A stretch of DNA of 64,000 nt from Ferrimonas lipolytica (lineage in GTDB: Bacteria; Pseudomonadota; Gammaproteobacteria; Enterobacterales; Shewanellaceae). Each line of letters starts with the position of its first letter. The stretch's first letter is position 1. Below the pieces are notes generated by a model, which did not search any database, was not told where the DNA came from, and worked only from the letters and a program-made list of their open reading frames with translations. Of this stretch, positions 1-7,633 are shown piece after piece. Both the position numbers and the translations under genes were made by a program. The stretch is from NCBI RefSeq assembly GCF_012295575.1, contig NZ_CP051180.1:1116001-1180000 (forward strand), given 5' to 3'.

Positions 1-159
1 GCCAGGATAAGCGGTGATCACCATCGCTTCTTTAATGGTAAATGACGGGTCCTCTAGACGACCCAAGTTCAAAAAGGAGTTGGATCCGCCGATGGCTAAC
101 AGGATAAGGAATAGCCAGCTGATGACACGGTAATTAATCGATAGTGATGCGATGTTCAT
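1..159 (-). CDS. RND efflux transporter, N-terminal fragment (runs off window)
   Basis: Reading leftward from an ATG at 159, the first 53 codons give a protein beginning MNIASLSINYRVISWLF, followed by a hydrophobic stretch and then LGRLEDPSFTIKEAMVITAYPG. This is the usual start of an AcrB/MMPL-type RND inner-membrane pump: first transmembrane helix, then the conserved LEDPxFTIKxAxVxTxYPG segment. The remaining roughly 1000 residues lie outside the window. The start codon overlaps the stop of the adaptor gene to its right by four bases (ATGA), so it is the third gene of a translationally coupled efflux operon. The pump would use the proton gradient to export drugs, solvents or metabolites through an outer-membrane channel not encoded here. 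The substrate cannot be read from the sequence. Confidence 0.88.
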   Translation of the reverse strand, partial: MNIASLSINYRVISWLFLILLAIGGSNSFLNLGRLEDPSFTIKEAMVITAYPG

Positions 160-1229
160 TGAGCGCTGTGCTCCTGTGATACGACTTCAACCTGTTGCTG
201 TGGACGCAGTTGCGATAAACGTGTAGTGACGAGCTGCTCACCCGGAGTGATTGGTCCGGATATCAGCGCCCCTTGTTGGCCAATGTTTTCAACAGTGACT
301 GGCACCGGTGCTACCACACCATCTTCAACTCGCCAAACTTGAAAACCGTGATTATCGCTTTGTGGTTGGACTGCGCTTAAAGGCACTAGGTAGCCGTTAA
401 TGACCGGCAAGCCAGCATCGGCGAGGTTGATGCGGATCCGTACTGCTTCACCAGGAAGCAGTTTGGTTGGCTTATCGGTGCTGATCCGTGCGTGGAACGC
501 GCCGGTGGAGCTGTCGATCTGCAATGAGTGTTCGAGGTAATTCATGGCTAACGGCTCTGGATGCGAGTCCGACTCGACCATCGGTTGATAATCTTCGTTG
601 CGGGTTAGGCCGCCGGTACCCATCAGAAGCGTATCGGAGATCTGCAGCTCGACATCCGTTCGGTCGTCTCGATAGATACTGATGACACTTTCCCCAGCCG
701 CTGCAGTTTCGTAGTTTTCTTTATTTATCTGGTCTATTACCCCTGCAAACGGTGCACGTAACTCGGTGTAGCTAAGCTGCGCCGCTGCGATTCCCAAATT
801 CACGCTGGCCAAACGTAGGTTGGCACTGAGTTCATCGAATTCAGATTGTGCTAATAATCCTTTTTTTAACAGCTGCTCGCTACGGCTGTAGTTACGCTGC
901 AGCAGCTGGTGTTGCGCGTTGGCGTCGTACCAGTTTTGTCGTGCACTGGTATCGTCAAGTTGCGCCAATAGTTGCCCTTTGCGTACCTTTTGACCTTGAA
1001 CTAGATCGAGTTGCTCCAGCTTACCTTCGATTCGAAAACTGAGGTTAGTTAGCTCGGCAACCACTACCTGACCGGTGAAGTAGCGTTCGGTCTTTTGTTG
1101 TGATTGTGCAACGGTAACGACGTTGACTGCGGCGATAGGGAGCGCGGTTTCGTCCGGTGCTCTACCACAACCGCTCAACGTAAGTGCGGCAACTATCGCT
1201 GTTACTGCGCGAAGATTGTTATTGTTCAT
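156..1229 (-). CDS. RND pump periplasmic adaptor (HlyD/AcrA family), lipoprotein
   Basis: Membrane-fusion protein that would link the RND pump to an outer-membrane channel. I start it at the ATG at 1229 (MNNNNLRAV), because this places a lipobox (LTLSGC) about 20 residues in and overlaps the upstream stop codon by one base (TAATG). A start eight codons earlier is possible. The order is lipoprotein signal, beta-barrel edge and lipoyl half (SFRIEGKLEQLDLVQGQKVRKGQLLAQLD), helical hairpin (residues about 90-140), second lipoyl half (LRAPFAGVIDQI), then beta-barrel and membrane-proximal domains. It is the second adaptor in a row before one pump gene; the two adaptors differ clearly in sequence. 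Confidence 0.9.
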   Translation of the reverse strand: MNNNNLRAVTAIVAALTLSGCGRAPDETALPIAAVNVVTVAQSQQKTERYFTGQVVVAELTNLSFRIEGKLEQLDLVQGQKVRKGQLLAQLDDTSARQNWYDANAQHQLLQRNYSRSEQLLKKGLLAQSEFDELSANLRLASVNLGIAAAQLSYTELRAPFAGVIDQINKENYETAAAGESVISIYRDDRTDVELQISDTLLMGTGGLTRNEDYQPMVESDSHPEPLAMNYLEHSLQIDSSTGAFHARISTDKPTKLLPGEAVRIRINLADAGLPVINGYLVPLSAVQPQSDNHGFQVWRVEDGVVAPVPVTVENIGQQGALISGPITPGEQLVTTRLSQLRPQQQVEVVSQEHSAQ

Positions 1230-2278
1230 TAGATCCCGCGTTCCCTTTCCCAAATACGAACCAATTGTTGTGACTTGAGCTTATCGACACCAGTTGCAAC
1301 AACTCGGTCACCGTGTTTTAGCCCTGCGAGCAGTTTGCCGTGTTCATCGACTTCAATATCGACCGCGGTAATGCGGTTATCGCTGTTTATTTTCCAAACC
1401 TTCGCCTTGTTGCCAGTGCGATTGAACAGTGCACTAGTTGGTAGGTGTACCTCGTTAAGGCCAGCACTTTGGCCTACTTCGACCCAAGCATTCATGCCGG
1501 TTAATGGGTTGATGTCTTCAGGCTTATCAAGGGTTAAGGTTACGCGGTAGCTGTTAGTGTCTGGATCTGGAGTTGAGGAGTACTCCTTAACCGCCGACGC
1601 TTTGTAGATCTGCTGCATCCCACCAAAGCGTATGCTGGCTTCGGTTAGCCCAGCCTCTTGACCATAATGGGCGTGCGGTACTGGTAGGTTAAAATGGACA
1701 TCGATATGACTGTTATTTTCAACCGTCATAATGGCTTGGTTGGCTGGCATTACTTCGCCTTGTTTGGCCATGGTGTAAGACACGTAACCATCAAATGGAG
1801 CGCGCAGAACAGTATCGTCCAGATCGACTTTAGCTTGGCGCAGTCGAGCTTGGGCGGTGAGCTGTGCGGTCTTACTGCGGTCGAACTGGTCTTCACTGAT
1901 TAAGTTTTGGCTATACAGCTTTTGGTCGCGTTTGGCGCGGATCACCGCAAGGTCAAACTCAGCTTGGCGAGCTTGCAGCGCCAATTGATAGTCAGTGGGA
2001 TCTAACTCAGCCAATAGTTGACCCTCTAGAACATCATCACCCATTCGTACCCATACTTGCTGTAGCTGTCCAGCAATGCGAAATGCAATCTGCACGTGTT
2101 CGCTCGCCTCAATATCAGCAGCAAACGGCGCCAGTGTAGTTGGTTGCCTGATCTGCAGTGCTTTGACTGGTTGAATTAGTGGAGCTGATGTATTGGTATC
2201 AGTAGCCAAGACTGGAACTGAGACGCCCACTAACATGGCTAAAGCGACTACTTTGTACGTTGATAATGTCGATATCAT
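1229..2278 (-). CDS. RND pump periplasmic adaptor (HlyD/AcrA family), first of two
   Basis: Adaptor protein of the same operon. Domains in order: cleavable signal peptide (MISTLSTYKVVALAMLVGVSVPVLA), lipoyl half with FRIAGQLQQVWVRMGDDVLEGQLLAELDP, a coiled hairpin rich in Q/R/A, second lipoyl half (VLRAPFDGYVSYTMAKQGEV), then a beta-barrel with NSYRVTLTLDKP. I choose the ATG at 2278 because it gives a normal signal peptide and has a weak GAGTG ribosome site. An ATG at 2314 would add 12 residues before the signal. It is first in the leftward operon and faces a divergent TetR gene, the usual arrangement for locally repressed efflux pumps. Confidence 0.88.
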   Translation of the reverse strand: MISTLSTYKVVALAMLVGVSVPVLATDTNTSAPLIQPVKALQIRQPTTLAPFAADIEASEHVQIAFRIAGQLQQVWVRMGDDVLEGQLLAELDPTDYQLALQARQAEFDLAVIRAKRDQKLYSQNLISEDQFDRSKTAQLTAQARLRQAKVDLDDTVLRAPFDGYVSYTMAKQGEVMPANQAIMTVENNSHIDVHFNLPVPHAHYGQEAGLTEASIRFGGMQQIYKASAVKEYSSTPDPDTNSYRVTLTLDKPEDINPLTGMNAWVEVGQSAGLNEVHLPTSALFNRTGNKAKVWKINSDNRITAVDIEVDEHGKLLAGLKHGDRVVATGVDKLKSQQLVRIWERERGI

Positions 2279-2316
2279 AACTACACTCGGGGGAGAAATT
2301 AATTTACTATCCATTT

Positions 2317-2377
2317 GTATAGTCGTTATGCTACACGAACGTATAGTAACATTGCACGCGTTTATTTATGGTATAGT
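2317..2377. promoter_or_regulatory. Three GTATAGT repeats between efflux operon and tetR
   Basis: The heptamer GTATAGT occurs three times on the + strand at 2317-2323, 2341-2347 and 2371-2377, 24 and 30 bases apart. The last copy can act as a -10 (TATAGT) for the TetR gene. The others sit where the divergent efflux promoter and a TetR-family operator would be. A TGTA-N12-TACA dyad lies at about 2316-2335. The operator role is inferred from position only. Confidence 0.35.
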
Positions 2378-2405
2378 CCGGCCGCCTGAAGATGAGAGAA
2401 GCCAA

Positions 2406-3119
2406 ATGACAGCGAAAAAATCCGGTCGGCAATCCGCTGAATCCGCCAACCAAACCCGTGATAATATCGTCTGTGCTGCAGCCGAACTGTTTAGTCGTAA
2501 GGGGTTTAATGCCGTATCAATTCGTGAGATCGCTGATGAAGTTGGGGTTTCACATGGGTTAATTCGCCACCATTTTGGTAATAAGCTGCAGATTTGGATA
2601 AAGATCTGTGAGTTTATTCTGGATGACGTTTACCAAGAGCTGGAATTCGTTCTAAACAATCTTGATCCGGCTTTGGCACCAAATCAACGCTTCTTCACCT
2701 TGATTACGACGTTGCAGGCATCGCACATCAACGATCCAAAGATGATGAAGCTGATGGCCGATGGTTTTCGCGGTGATGATGAACGCTTTGCGCTGTTCAG
2801 AGAGTTACCGCAGCAGATTGAGGCGTTGTTCGAAAAGGAGCTGATTAAGGTACAACAGCAGGGTTACCTAAAGGGGATGTTGGCTAGTGAAGTTAAGTGG
2901 ATGATGTGCATCTTCGCCGAGGCGCCAGCGCTACTGGAACCGATGATGCGCGACACCTACGCCAGCGATTTGGAACAAGCTAGATTGCAACACTGGCGCT
3001 TAGTTTGCCGAATGGTCGCCGCCATGCTCGATATTGATATGGAACAGCTACCTAAGGTTAACAGTTTGAGTCAGGTAGCTACTCCACCAATAAAGTATCG
3101 TAGTTGCTCAGCTTGTTAA
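2406..3119 (+). CDS. TetR/AcrR-family transcriptional regulator
   Basis: A 237-residue regulator. The open frame extends upstream, but I start at the ATG at 2406 (MTAKKSGRQS), preceded by GAGAG. Residues about 20-65 form the TetR helix-turn-helix: RDNIVCAAAELFSRKGFNAVSIREIADEVGVSHGLIRHHFGNK, shown here only as a description of the domain's span, with the typical turn VGVSHGLIRHHFGNK. The rest is an all-helical ligand/dimer domain with no close match I recognise. It is divergent from the two-adaptor RND operon and probably represses it and itself, with an unknown ligand as inducer. The C-terminus ends in an unusual SCSAC. Confidence 0.85.
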   Translation: MTAKKSGRQSAESANQTRDNIVCAAAELFSRKGFNAVSIREIADEVGVSHGLIRHHFGNKLQIWIKICEFILDDVYQELEFVLNNLDPALAPNQRFFTLITTLQASHINDPKMMKLMADGFRGDDERFALFRELPQQIEALFEKELIKVQQQGYLKGMLASEVKWMMCIFAEAPALLEPMMRDTYASDLEQARLQHWRLVCRMVAAMLDIDMEQLPKVNSLSQVATPPIKYRSCSAC

Positions 3120-3122
3120 GCT

Positions 3123-3929
3123 TCACTCGTCTTCGAGCAAAACCCCATATAGATTTTCATGATCTGCGAATTCGATGGCTACCCAAATAAAATCGCCGAC
3201 GTTAACATCGTATTCGCCGCCAACAATCACTTTACCCAAACCGTAGGACTGGCCAAAGTAACGGCCAATAGCACCATCCTCGCCAATCTCATCAATCAGC
3301 ACCAACAGCTCATCCTCAACTCGGTTGTAATTCTTGCTTGCGCTGATGGGTTCTTGCAACTGTTGCAGTTGCCCCTGACGTAAGTTGGCAATGGTGGCCT
3401 CACCACGGGTTGCGATTTCGACTCGGTCGAGTTGAGCGGCAGCCAACCAGTCTTGCATTAACTCGAATTGACCTGGGGTGTCATCGCCAATGCTTAAATG
3501 GCCAACGACCACTAAATCTGGACACTGCTCTCGCCAATAGTCGAGCTGGTCGAGCGTATTGATATCGATGCTTGGATGATGCTGCGGTAACAGCTCTGGG
3601 CTGGCATGGATGTAATTCAGCTCAAAGTACGGCAGCACTTGCCCAGTTACGAGCAGTGGTAATAGTTCATCGAGTTCGGTACTCGGCAAACAGAGTGGTA
3701 AGCGGATCCACACTCCGAGTTGAGCTAACTGTTGGCATAAACTGAATAGCGCCGTTTGTTGATGTTGTTGGTTATCGTTATAGCCACTGCCGTTGTTATC
3801 AATCAGATGGATCTCAACCGAACCTTGCTGGGCTAAATGGGTAGCTTGCTCAACCAAATTGGCGATACTGAAATAATGATTATGGTTATCCGCTAATGGT
3901 AACTGCGCAATGTGCGAGGGTAAGGTCAT
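3123..3929 (-). CDS. RimO-derived protein without the radical-SAM cysteines (probable pseudoenzyme)
   Basis: A 268-residue protein that lines up from end to end with the C-terminal two thirds of RimO, the ribosomal protein S12 methylthiotransferase. Matching blocks are LGVWIRLPLCLPSTELDELL (family: LGVWxRLHYVYPYPHVDELI), VLPYFELNYIHASPELL (VLPYLDIPxQHASPRIL), WREQCPDL, AQLDRVE, and a TRAM domain with VLIDEIGEDGAIGR and GDFIWVAIEFADHENLYG. RimO's N-terminal MTTase domain is absent. The CxxxCxxC motif is replaced by ADNHNHYFS (residues 13-21), and the SAM-side GFPGET by IGDDTPGQ. The only cysteines (65, 80, 136) cannot form the cluster. It therefore cannot be an active radical-SAM enzyme, though the intact frame suggests a retained role, perhaps in ribosome or RNA binding through TRAM. 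That role is inference. Start ATG at 3929 has GGGAT upstream. Confidence 0.8.
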   Translation of the reverse strand: MTLPSHIAQLPLADNHNHYFSIANLVEQATHLAQQGSVEIHLIDNNGSGYNDNQQHQQTALFSLCQQLAQLGVWIRLPLCLPSTELDELLPLLVTGQVLPYFELNYIHASPELLPQHHPSIDINTLDQLDYWREQCPDLVVVGHLSIGDDTPGQFELMQDWLAAAQLDRVEIATRGEATIANLRQGQLQQLQEPISASKNYNRVEDELLVLIDEIGEDGAIGRYFGQSYGLGKVIVGGEYDVNVGDFIWVAIEFADHENLYGVLLEDE

Positions 3930-4024
3930 TGTGATCCCATTGACTGTGGTCTAATAAACCGGAGTGTAGCATTCAGCGGGCAAAAACAAGGAACGCAATG
4001 CGCTCCTGAACTAAATATCGTTAG

Positions 4025-5887
4025 TTACCAGCCACATTGACGATCAGCGGCTTCGTTTTGCAGGTCTAGCCACTGTTGTAGTGGCGCAAAATAGTTGAGC
4101 AGCGCTTGGCCACTCATCTGTTCGTTGCCAGTGATGCTAGCCAAGGCTTTTGGCCAAGGTTCACTCAAGCCCATCTCCAGCATGTTATTTAGCTTAGCGC
4201 CGGCCTTCTTGCTGTTATAGATGGAGCAACGATGGATAGGCCCTTCATAACCGGCCTCTTTGCACAACGCCTGAAAAAACTGGAACTGAAGAATGTGCGC
4301 TAAGAAATAGCGGCTGTAGGGAACGCTGGCGGGAATATGGTACTTTGCACCGGGATCGAAATCCGCTTCAGTACGTGCAACGGGCGCCATCACTCCTTGG
4401 TAATGTTGCCGCAGTTGCCACCATGATTGATTGTAGTTTTCTGGAGTGATCTCGCCGGAGAACACCTGCCAACGCCATTGGTCGATCATCAAACCGAACG
4501 GCAGGAACGCCACCTTATCTAATGCTTGGCGCAACAGTAAGCCTATATCGGCTTCTGCACTGGGTTGTTTATCAATCAGGCCGATTTGCTTAAGGTAATT
4601 GGGACCCAGTGACAGTGAGATAACGTCGCCGATCGCTTCATGGAAGCCGTCGTTAGCGCTGCCTTTAAATAGGAACGGTTGATCTTTGTAAGCGCGCTGA
4701 TAGATGTTATGCCCGAGTTCATGATGGATAACGTTAAAATCTTCACCATTTTTACGAATGCACATCTTAATGCGAATGTCGTCTTTGTTGTCCAGATCCC
4801 AGGCGGAGGCGTGACAAACTACGTGTCTATCTTGCGGTTCTACGAATAACGACCGTTGCCAGAATGTTTGCGGCAGTGGCTCGAACCCCATCGAGGTAAA
4901 GAAGCGTTCGGCTTGCTGCACCATGGTGATCTCATCATAGCCGTTTGCATTCAGCAGTTCGGTGAGATCGTAATCCGCTCCGGGAGTCTCTTTAGGGGCA
5001 ACGATAGGGTAGATAGCCCCCCATTGCTGTGCCCACATGTTGCCCAGTAGGTGGGCAGGAATTGGCGAGCGTGGTGGCACCACGTTGTCACCATAATTCT
5101 GGTTGAGTTCACCACGAACATAGCAGTGCAATGATTCATACAGTGGCTTTACCTCTTCCCAGAGGGCATCTAGTTGTTGCGGGAATTGCTGCGCCGGCAT
5201 GTCGTATTTACTTCGCCACAACTCGCCGACGTCGTTATATCCCAGTGCCAGAGCCCCTTCATTGGCAAGTTGTACCTGCTCGGTAAAGAGCGCCCGCATC
5301 GGTTTGGCTATCTCTCGCCACCCCTGCCACACCTGTTTTAGCTGCTCAGGGTCGCGACTGTTGGCCATAATCGATGACAGTTGTGGTTGGCTTAGGCAGT
5401 TGTCTTGGCTTAAACAGAAGCGACCTTTGCCGTAGAGCCCGTTAAGTTCGGTGCCAAGGTTGGCCAGACGCTGACTTTTACTCGGATCCGCTGGAGAGGG
5501 TAGGGTTATTGCTCGTTTGAGCATTTCGAGTTTACGCTGCTCAACCGTACTAAGTTTACTGTTGTCTAAGGCTGCAGCGTCGGAGGCATATCGTACTGCC
5601 TTTTCGGTGTAGATCCGGCCCGCTTCACTAACCAGTGCCGCGGTATCTTCAGTAATAAAGTTAGCGTAGATCCATTTGGCGCGACCGGCTATCTCACTGC
5701 TGTGTTCCATATCCTTTTCGGCATTTTCTATGAATCGTTTTGGATCGATAGCTAGTGGTTGAATTTCTGCCACGGCTGCATGTGCGGTTTGTTCTGCAGG
5801 GGCACAGCCTGGCAAGACTGCGAGGCAGGTTGCGCTAAAAATCCATTTGAGATGTTGATGCACAGTGATTTCCCTATTTTTGTTCAA
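4025..5887 (-). CDS. M2-family peptidyl-dipeptidase (angiotensin-converting-enzyme type), lipoprotein
   Basis: A zinc dipeptidyl carboxypeptidase of 620 residues, the usual length of a single ACE-like domain. The N-terminus MNKNREITVHQHLKWIF leads into a lipobox (LAVLPGC), so the enzyme should be anchored in the periplasm. The zinc site is HHELGH at about residues 390-395, with the third ligand glutamate in NDGFHEAIGD about 24 residues later. The family segments around GNMWAQQW and the C-terminal LQFQFFQALC are also present. It would remove C-terminal dipeptides from peptides for nutrient use. It is divergent from psrA with 225 bases between them. I see no evidence that the two genes share a function. 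Confidence 0.93.
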   Translation of the reverse strand: MNKNREITVHQHLKWIFSATCLAVLPGCAPAEQTAHAAVAEIQPLAIDPKRFIENAEKDMEHSSEIAGRAKWIYANFITEDTAALVSEAGRIYTEKAVRYASDAAALDNSKLSTVEQRKLEMLKRAITLPSPADPSKSQRLANLGTELNGLYGKGRFCLSQDNCLSQPQLSSIMANSRDPEQLKQVWQGWREIAKPMRALFTEQVQLANEGALALGYNDVGELWRSKYDMPAQQFPQQLDALWEEVKPLYESLHCYVRGELNQNYGDNVVPPRSPIPAHLLGNMWAQQWGAIYPIVAPKETPGADYDLTELLNANGYDEITMVQQAERFFTSMGFEPLPQTFWQRSLFVEPQDRHVVCHASAWDLDNKDDIRIKMCIRKNGEDFNVIHHELGHNIYQRAYKDQPFLFKGSANDGFHEAIGDVISLSLGPNYLKQIGLIDKQPSAEADIGLLLRQALDKVAFLPFGLMIDQWRWQVFSGEITPENYNQSWWQLRQHYQGVMAPVARTEADFDPGAKYHIPASVPYSRYFLAHILQFQFFQALCKEAGYEGPIHRCSIYNSKKAGAKLNNMLEMGLSEPWPKALASITGNEQMSGQALLNYFAPLQQWLDLQNEAADRQCGW

Positions 5888-6045
5888 CGCGAGTCAGCTG
5901 AAATATCGTATCGAAGTCACTACCGATAACACAAATATCGGCGGGAGTGGGAACGACTCACTGGTGATAACGGTTGGCTGCCATTCATTTATTCGATAGA
6001 TATCGCTGAATATGAATAAATAACGTTGATGTGACGGTCATTACT

Positions 6046-6088
6046 TTGACAACAGAAAGCGCCCCGCTTATTTTAAACAAACGTTTAA
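6046..6088 (+). promoter_or_regulatory. psrA promoter with PsrA-type operator
   Basis: TTGACA (6046-6051), a 17-base spacer and TATTTT (6069-6074) make a good sigma-70 promoter. Overlapping the end of the -10 is a perfect inverted repeat, TTAAAC-AAAC-GTTTAA (6073-6088), which fits the known PsrA site form (G/C)AAAC-N4-GTTT(G/C) in its AAAC and GTTT halves. This placement would give auto-repression of psrA, relieved by long-chain fatty acyl ligands as known for the family. Confidence 0.75.
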
Positions 6089-6112
6089 TTACTTCTGCGC
6101 GGAATTAGAGCC

Positions 6113-6781
6113 ATGGCTAATAGACTGACTACCAAAGATAGAATCTTGAATGCAGCGGAACGTTTGTTTGCTGAACGCGGCTTTTCAGAAACGTCATTGC
6201 GTTTGATTACGAGTAAAGCAGAGGTCAATTTAGCTTCGGTAAACTATCACTTCGGCTCGAAAAAGGAGTTGATTCAAGCGGTGCTCGCACGCTATCTCGA
6301 TCACTCTATGCCGGCGATGCATAAAGAACTTGAAGCATTGGCCAAGCGTCCAACGCTTGAACTGCAAGATGTGTTTGAAGCGATGGTGACACCGCTGATG
6401 TCGGTCAATCAGGTGCGGCAAAACGGCACCGCCATCTTTTTGCAGCTGCTAGGGCGAGGCTATATTGAGAGCCAAGGCCACTTACGCTGGTTTGTCACCA
6501 CGCACCATGGTGATGTGTTGTCGTATATGTCGACGCTGGTTCATAGGGCGGCACCGCACGTATCACCGGTCGAAGTGTTCTGGCGATTGCACTTTACCTT
6601 GGGAACACTGGTATTCACTATGAGTTCGTTTGATGCATTAGCGGACATCGCCCAAGCCGATTACGACCAATCGAATGATGTTGAATCAGTATTGCGAAGA
6701 ATTATTCCATACCTTGCCGCTGGCGTCGCGGCGCCGATGCCACAATTTGCGGCTCAGCCGGAAGCGGTATTTGGCAATTGA
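6113..6781 (+). CDS. psrA: PsrA-type TetR regulator of fatty-acid metabolism
   Basis: A 222-residue TetR-family protein. The start MANRLTTKDRILNAAERLFAERGFSETSLRLITSKAEVNLASVNYHFGSKK spans the DNA-binding domain (quoted as a landmark: RILNAAERLFAERGF and NLASVNYHFGSKKELIQAV). This is almost the same as Pseudomonas PsrA, and the C-terminal half keeps the PsrA pattern (SQGHLRWF, FWRLHFTLGTL, IIPYLAAGV). PsrA senses long-chain fatty acids or acyl-CoA and controls beta-oxidation and, in Pseudomonas, rpoS. A perfect TTAAAC-N4-GTTTAA operator overlaps its own promoter. Start at 6113 (ATG) with a weak GAG upstream. An intrinsic terminator follows. Confidence 0.85.
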   Translation: MANRLTTKDRILNAAERLFAERGFSETSLRLITSKAEVNLASVNYHFGSKKELIQAVLARYLDHSMPAMHKELEALAKRPTLELQDVFEAMVTPLMSVNQVRQNGTAIFLQLLGRGYIESQGHLRWFVTTHHGDVLSYMSTLVHRAAPHVSPVEVFWRLHFTLGTLVFTMSSFDALADIAQADYDQSNDVESVLRRIIPYLAAGVAAPMPQFAAQPEAVFGN

Positions 6782-6808
6782 ACTAAATAACAGCTAAGCG
6801 CGCTAACC

Positions 6809-6845
6809 AAAGCACTGCCCGATGGCAGTGCTTTGTTGTTTTTGG
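6809..6845 (+). terminator. Intrinsic terminator after psrA
   Basis: Perfect 11-bp stem AAAGCACTGCC / GGCAGTGCTTT (6809-6819, 6824-6834) with loop CGAT, followed by GTTGTTTTTG. Confidence 0.85.
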
Positions 6846-6876
6846 TGCAAGTTACTGAAATTGTGGTAAAAGTTGC

Positions 6877-7167
6877 GGCTAACCAACTAAGTGTTGTCCT
6901 CTCCAATGCTGTTAAAGCAGAGCTTAAGCGAGTGTTGATACAAAGATAAAGTACTACCGCCGTCGCTCTTTTGCCGCATTGGAGCAGTTCAGCGAAGCGT
7001 TTAGGACTGCGACCTAAGGCAAGGGGGGGATTCCAACGGTGGCGAAGCTCGCCGCTGATGCAAACCAGAATGTGCTGTTGCCACCGCGACATACCCCGCT
7101 TAAGAGTACTGCTATCGGTAGAGCCGAAGGCTTGATATAAACCTCAACATTTTACTGTGACACAGCC
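6877..7167 (-). mobile_element. MITE copy A (291 bp)
   Basis: First of five related non-autonomous elements in the window. Its ends are GGCTAACCAACTAAGTG (left, missing a few bases of the terminal repeat) and ...CTGTGACACAGCC (right). Internal landmarks shared by all copies are GCATTGGAGCAGTTCAGCGA, GACTGCGACCTAAGGCAA and GAATGTGCTGT. It has no transposase gene; the 112-codon open frame across it is not conserved among copies. No target duplication is visible, so it is probably old. Its right end directly abuts the A-run of the terminator at 7168. Confidence 0.8.
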
Positions 7168-7199
7168 AAAAAAAAGCCCGCCGATAATCATCAGCGGGC
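7168..7199 (-). terminator. Intrinsic terminator for a leftward transcript with no recognised gene
   Basis: On the minus strand GCCCGCTGAT-gatt-ATCGGCGGGC is followed by eight T, then MITE copy A. A second hairpin (AGATTG...CAATCT, 7201-7223) lies just upstream of it. No leftward gene is seen between here and 7633. Confidence 0.75.
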
Positions 7200-7633
7200 G
7201 AGATTGAATAAAATCAACAATCTAATAAGGGAAGTTAAGCAAAGAACCAGGGAACGCAGTCAAGGTGCTCAATCTCAATCGCGTCGGATATGTCTGACGA
7301 ATCAGTGTGCTCCGATAATGCAATGCATTGTAGGGATGGACGGTCGGCCTAACAACCAAGAAAAACTACCTACCAATCATTACTTTTTCTAATCTACTGA
7401 TGGGTGTTTCTGCTGTCGCTAGTGGTTGCATTTGGCTAGCTTAACTCAAGCTGTACAGCATTCGACACAATATCTGCAAATTACATAGTGATACATAAAT
7501 CCATACAAAAATTGTTATGAAGCTGCAATGCATAAGCAGTCATTTGCCTTGCGTAATTGATCCGGCCATCGCTACACTTGTGCACTGTTTAATAGCATTG
7601 TGTCGAAAAATAATAATCCATAGGGAGAAGTGG
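7200..7633. other. Intergenic stretch, possible leftward small RNA
   Basis: About 430 bases between the orphan terminator and the prolyl oligopeptidase gene. A 62-codon + strand frame at 7204-7392 has no ribosome site and low-complexity composition, and I reject it. On the minus strand a 21-codon frame (about 7374-7431, starting ATG CAA CCA) has no clear ribosome site. The hairpin plus terminator at its left end suggest a small RNA or a leftover leader. The right-hand part should hold the promoter of the S9 peptidase. Confidence 0.3.

Noticed and set aside
6754-7092. 112-codon minus-strand frame
   Set aside because: It spans the psrA terminator and MITE copy A; the frame is not kept in other copies of the element.
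7204-7392. 62-codon + strand frame
   Set aside because: No ribosome site, unlikely composition, and it overlaps hairpins of an opposite-strand terminator region.
7517-7633. N-terminal extension of the prolyl oligopeptidase
   Set aside because: No ribosome site at 7517; the ATG at 7634 has AGGGAGAAG and opens a clear lipoprotein signal.
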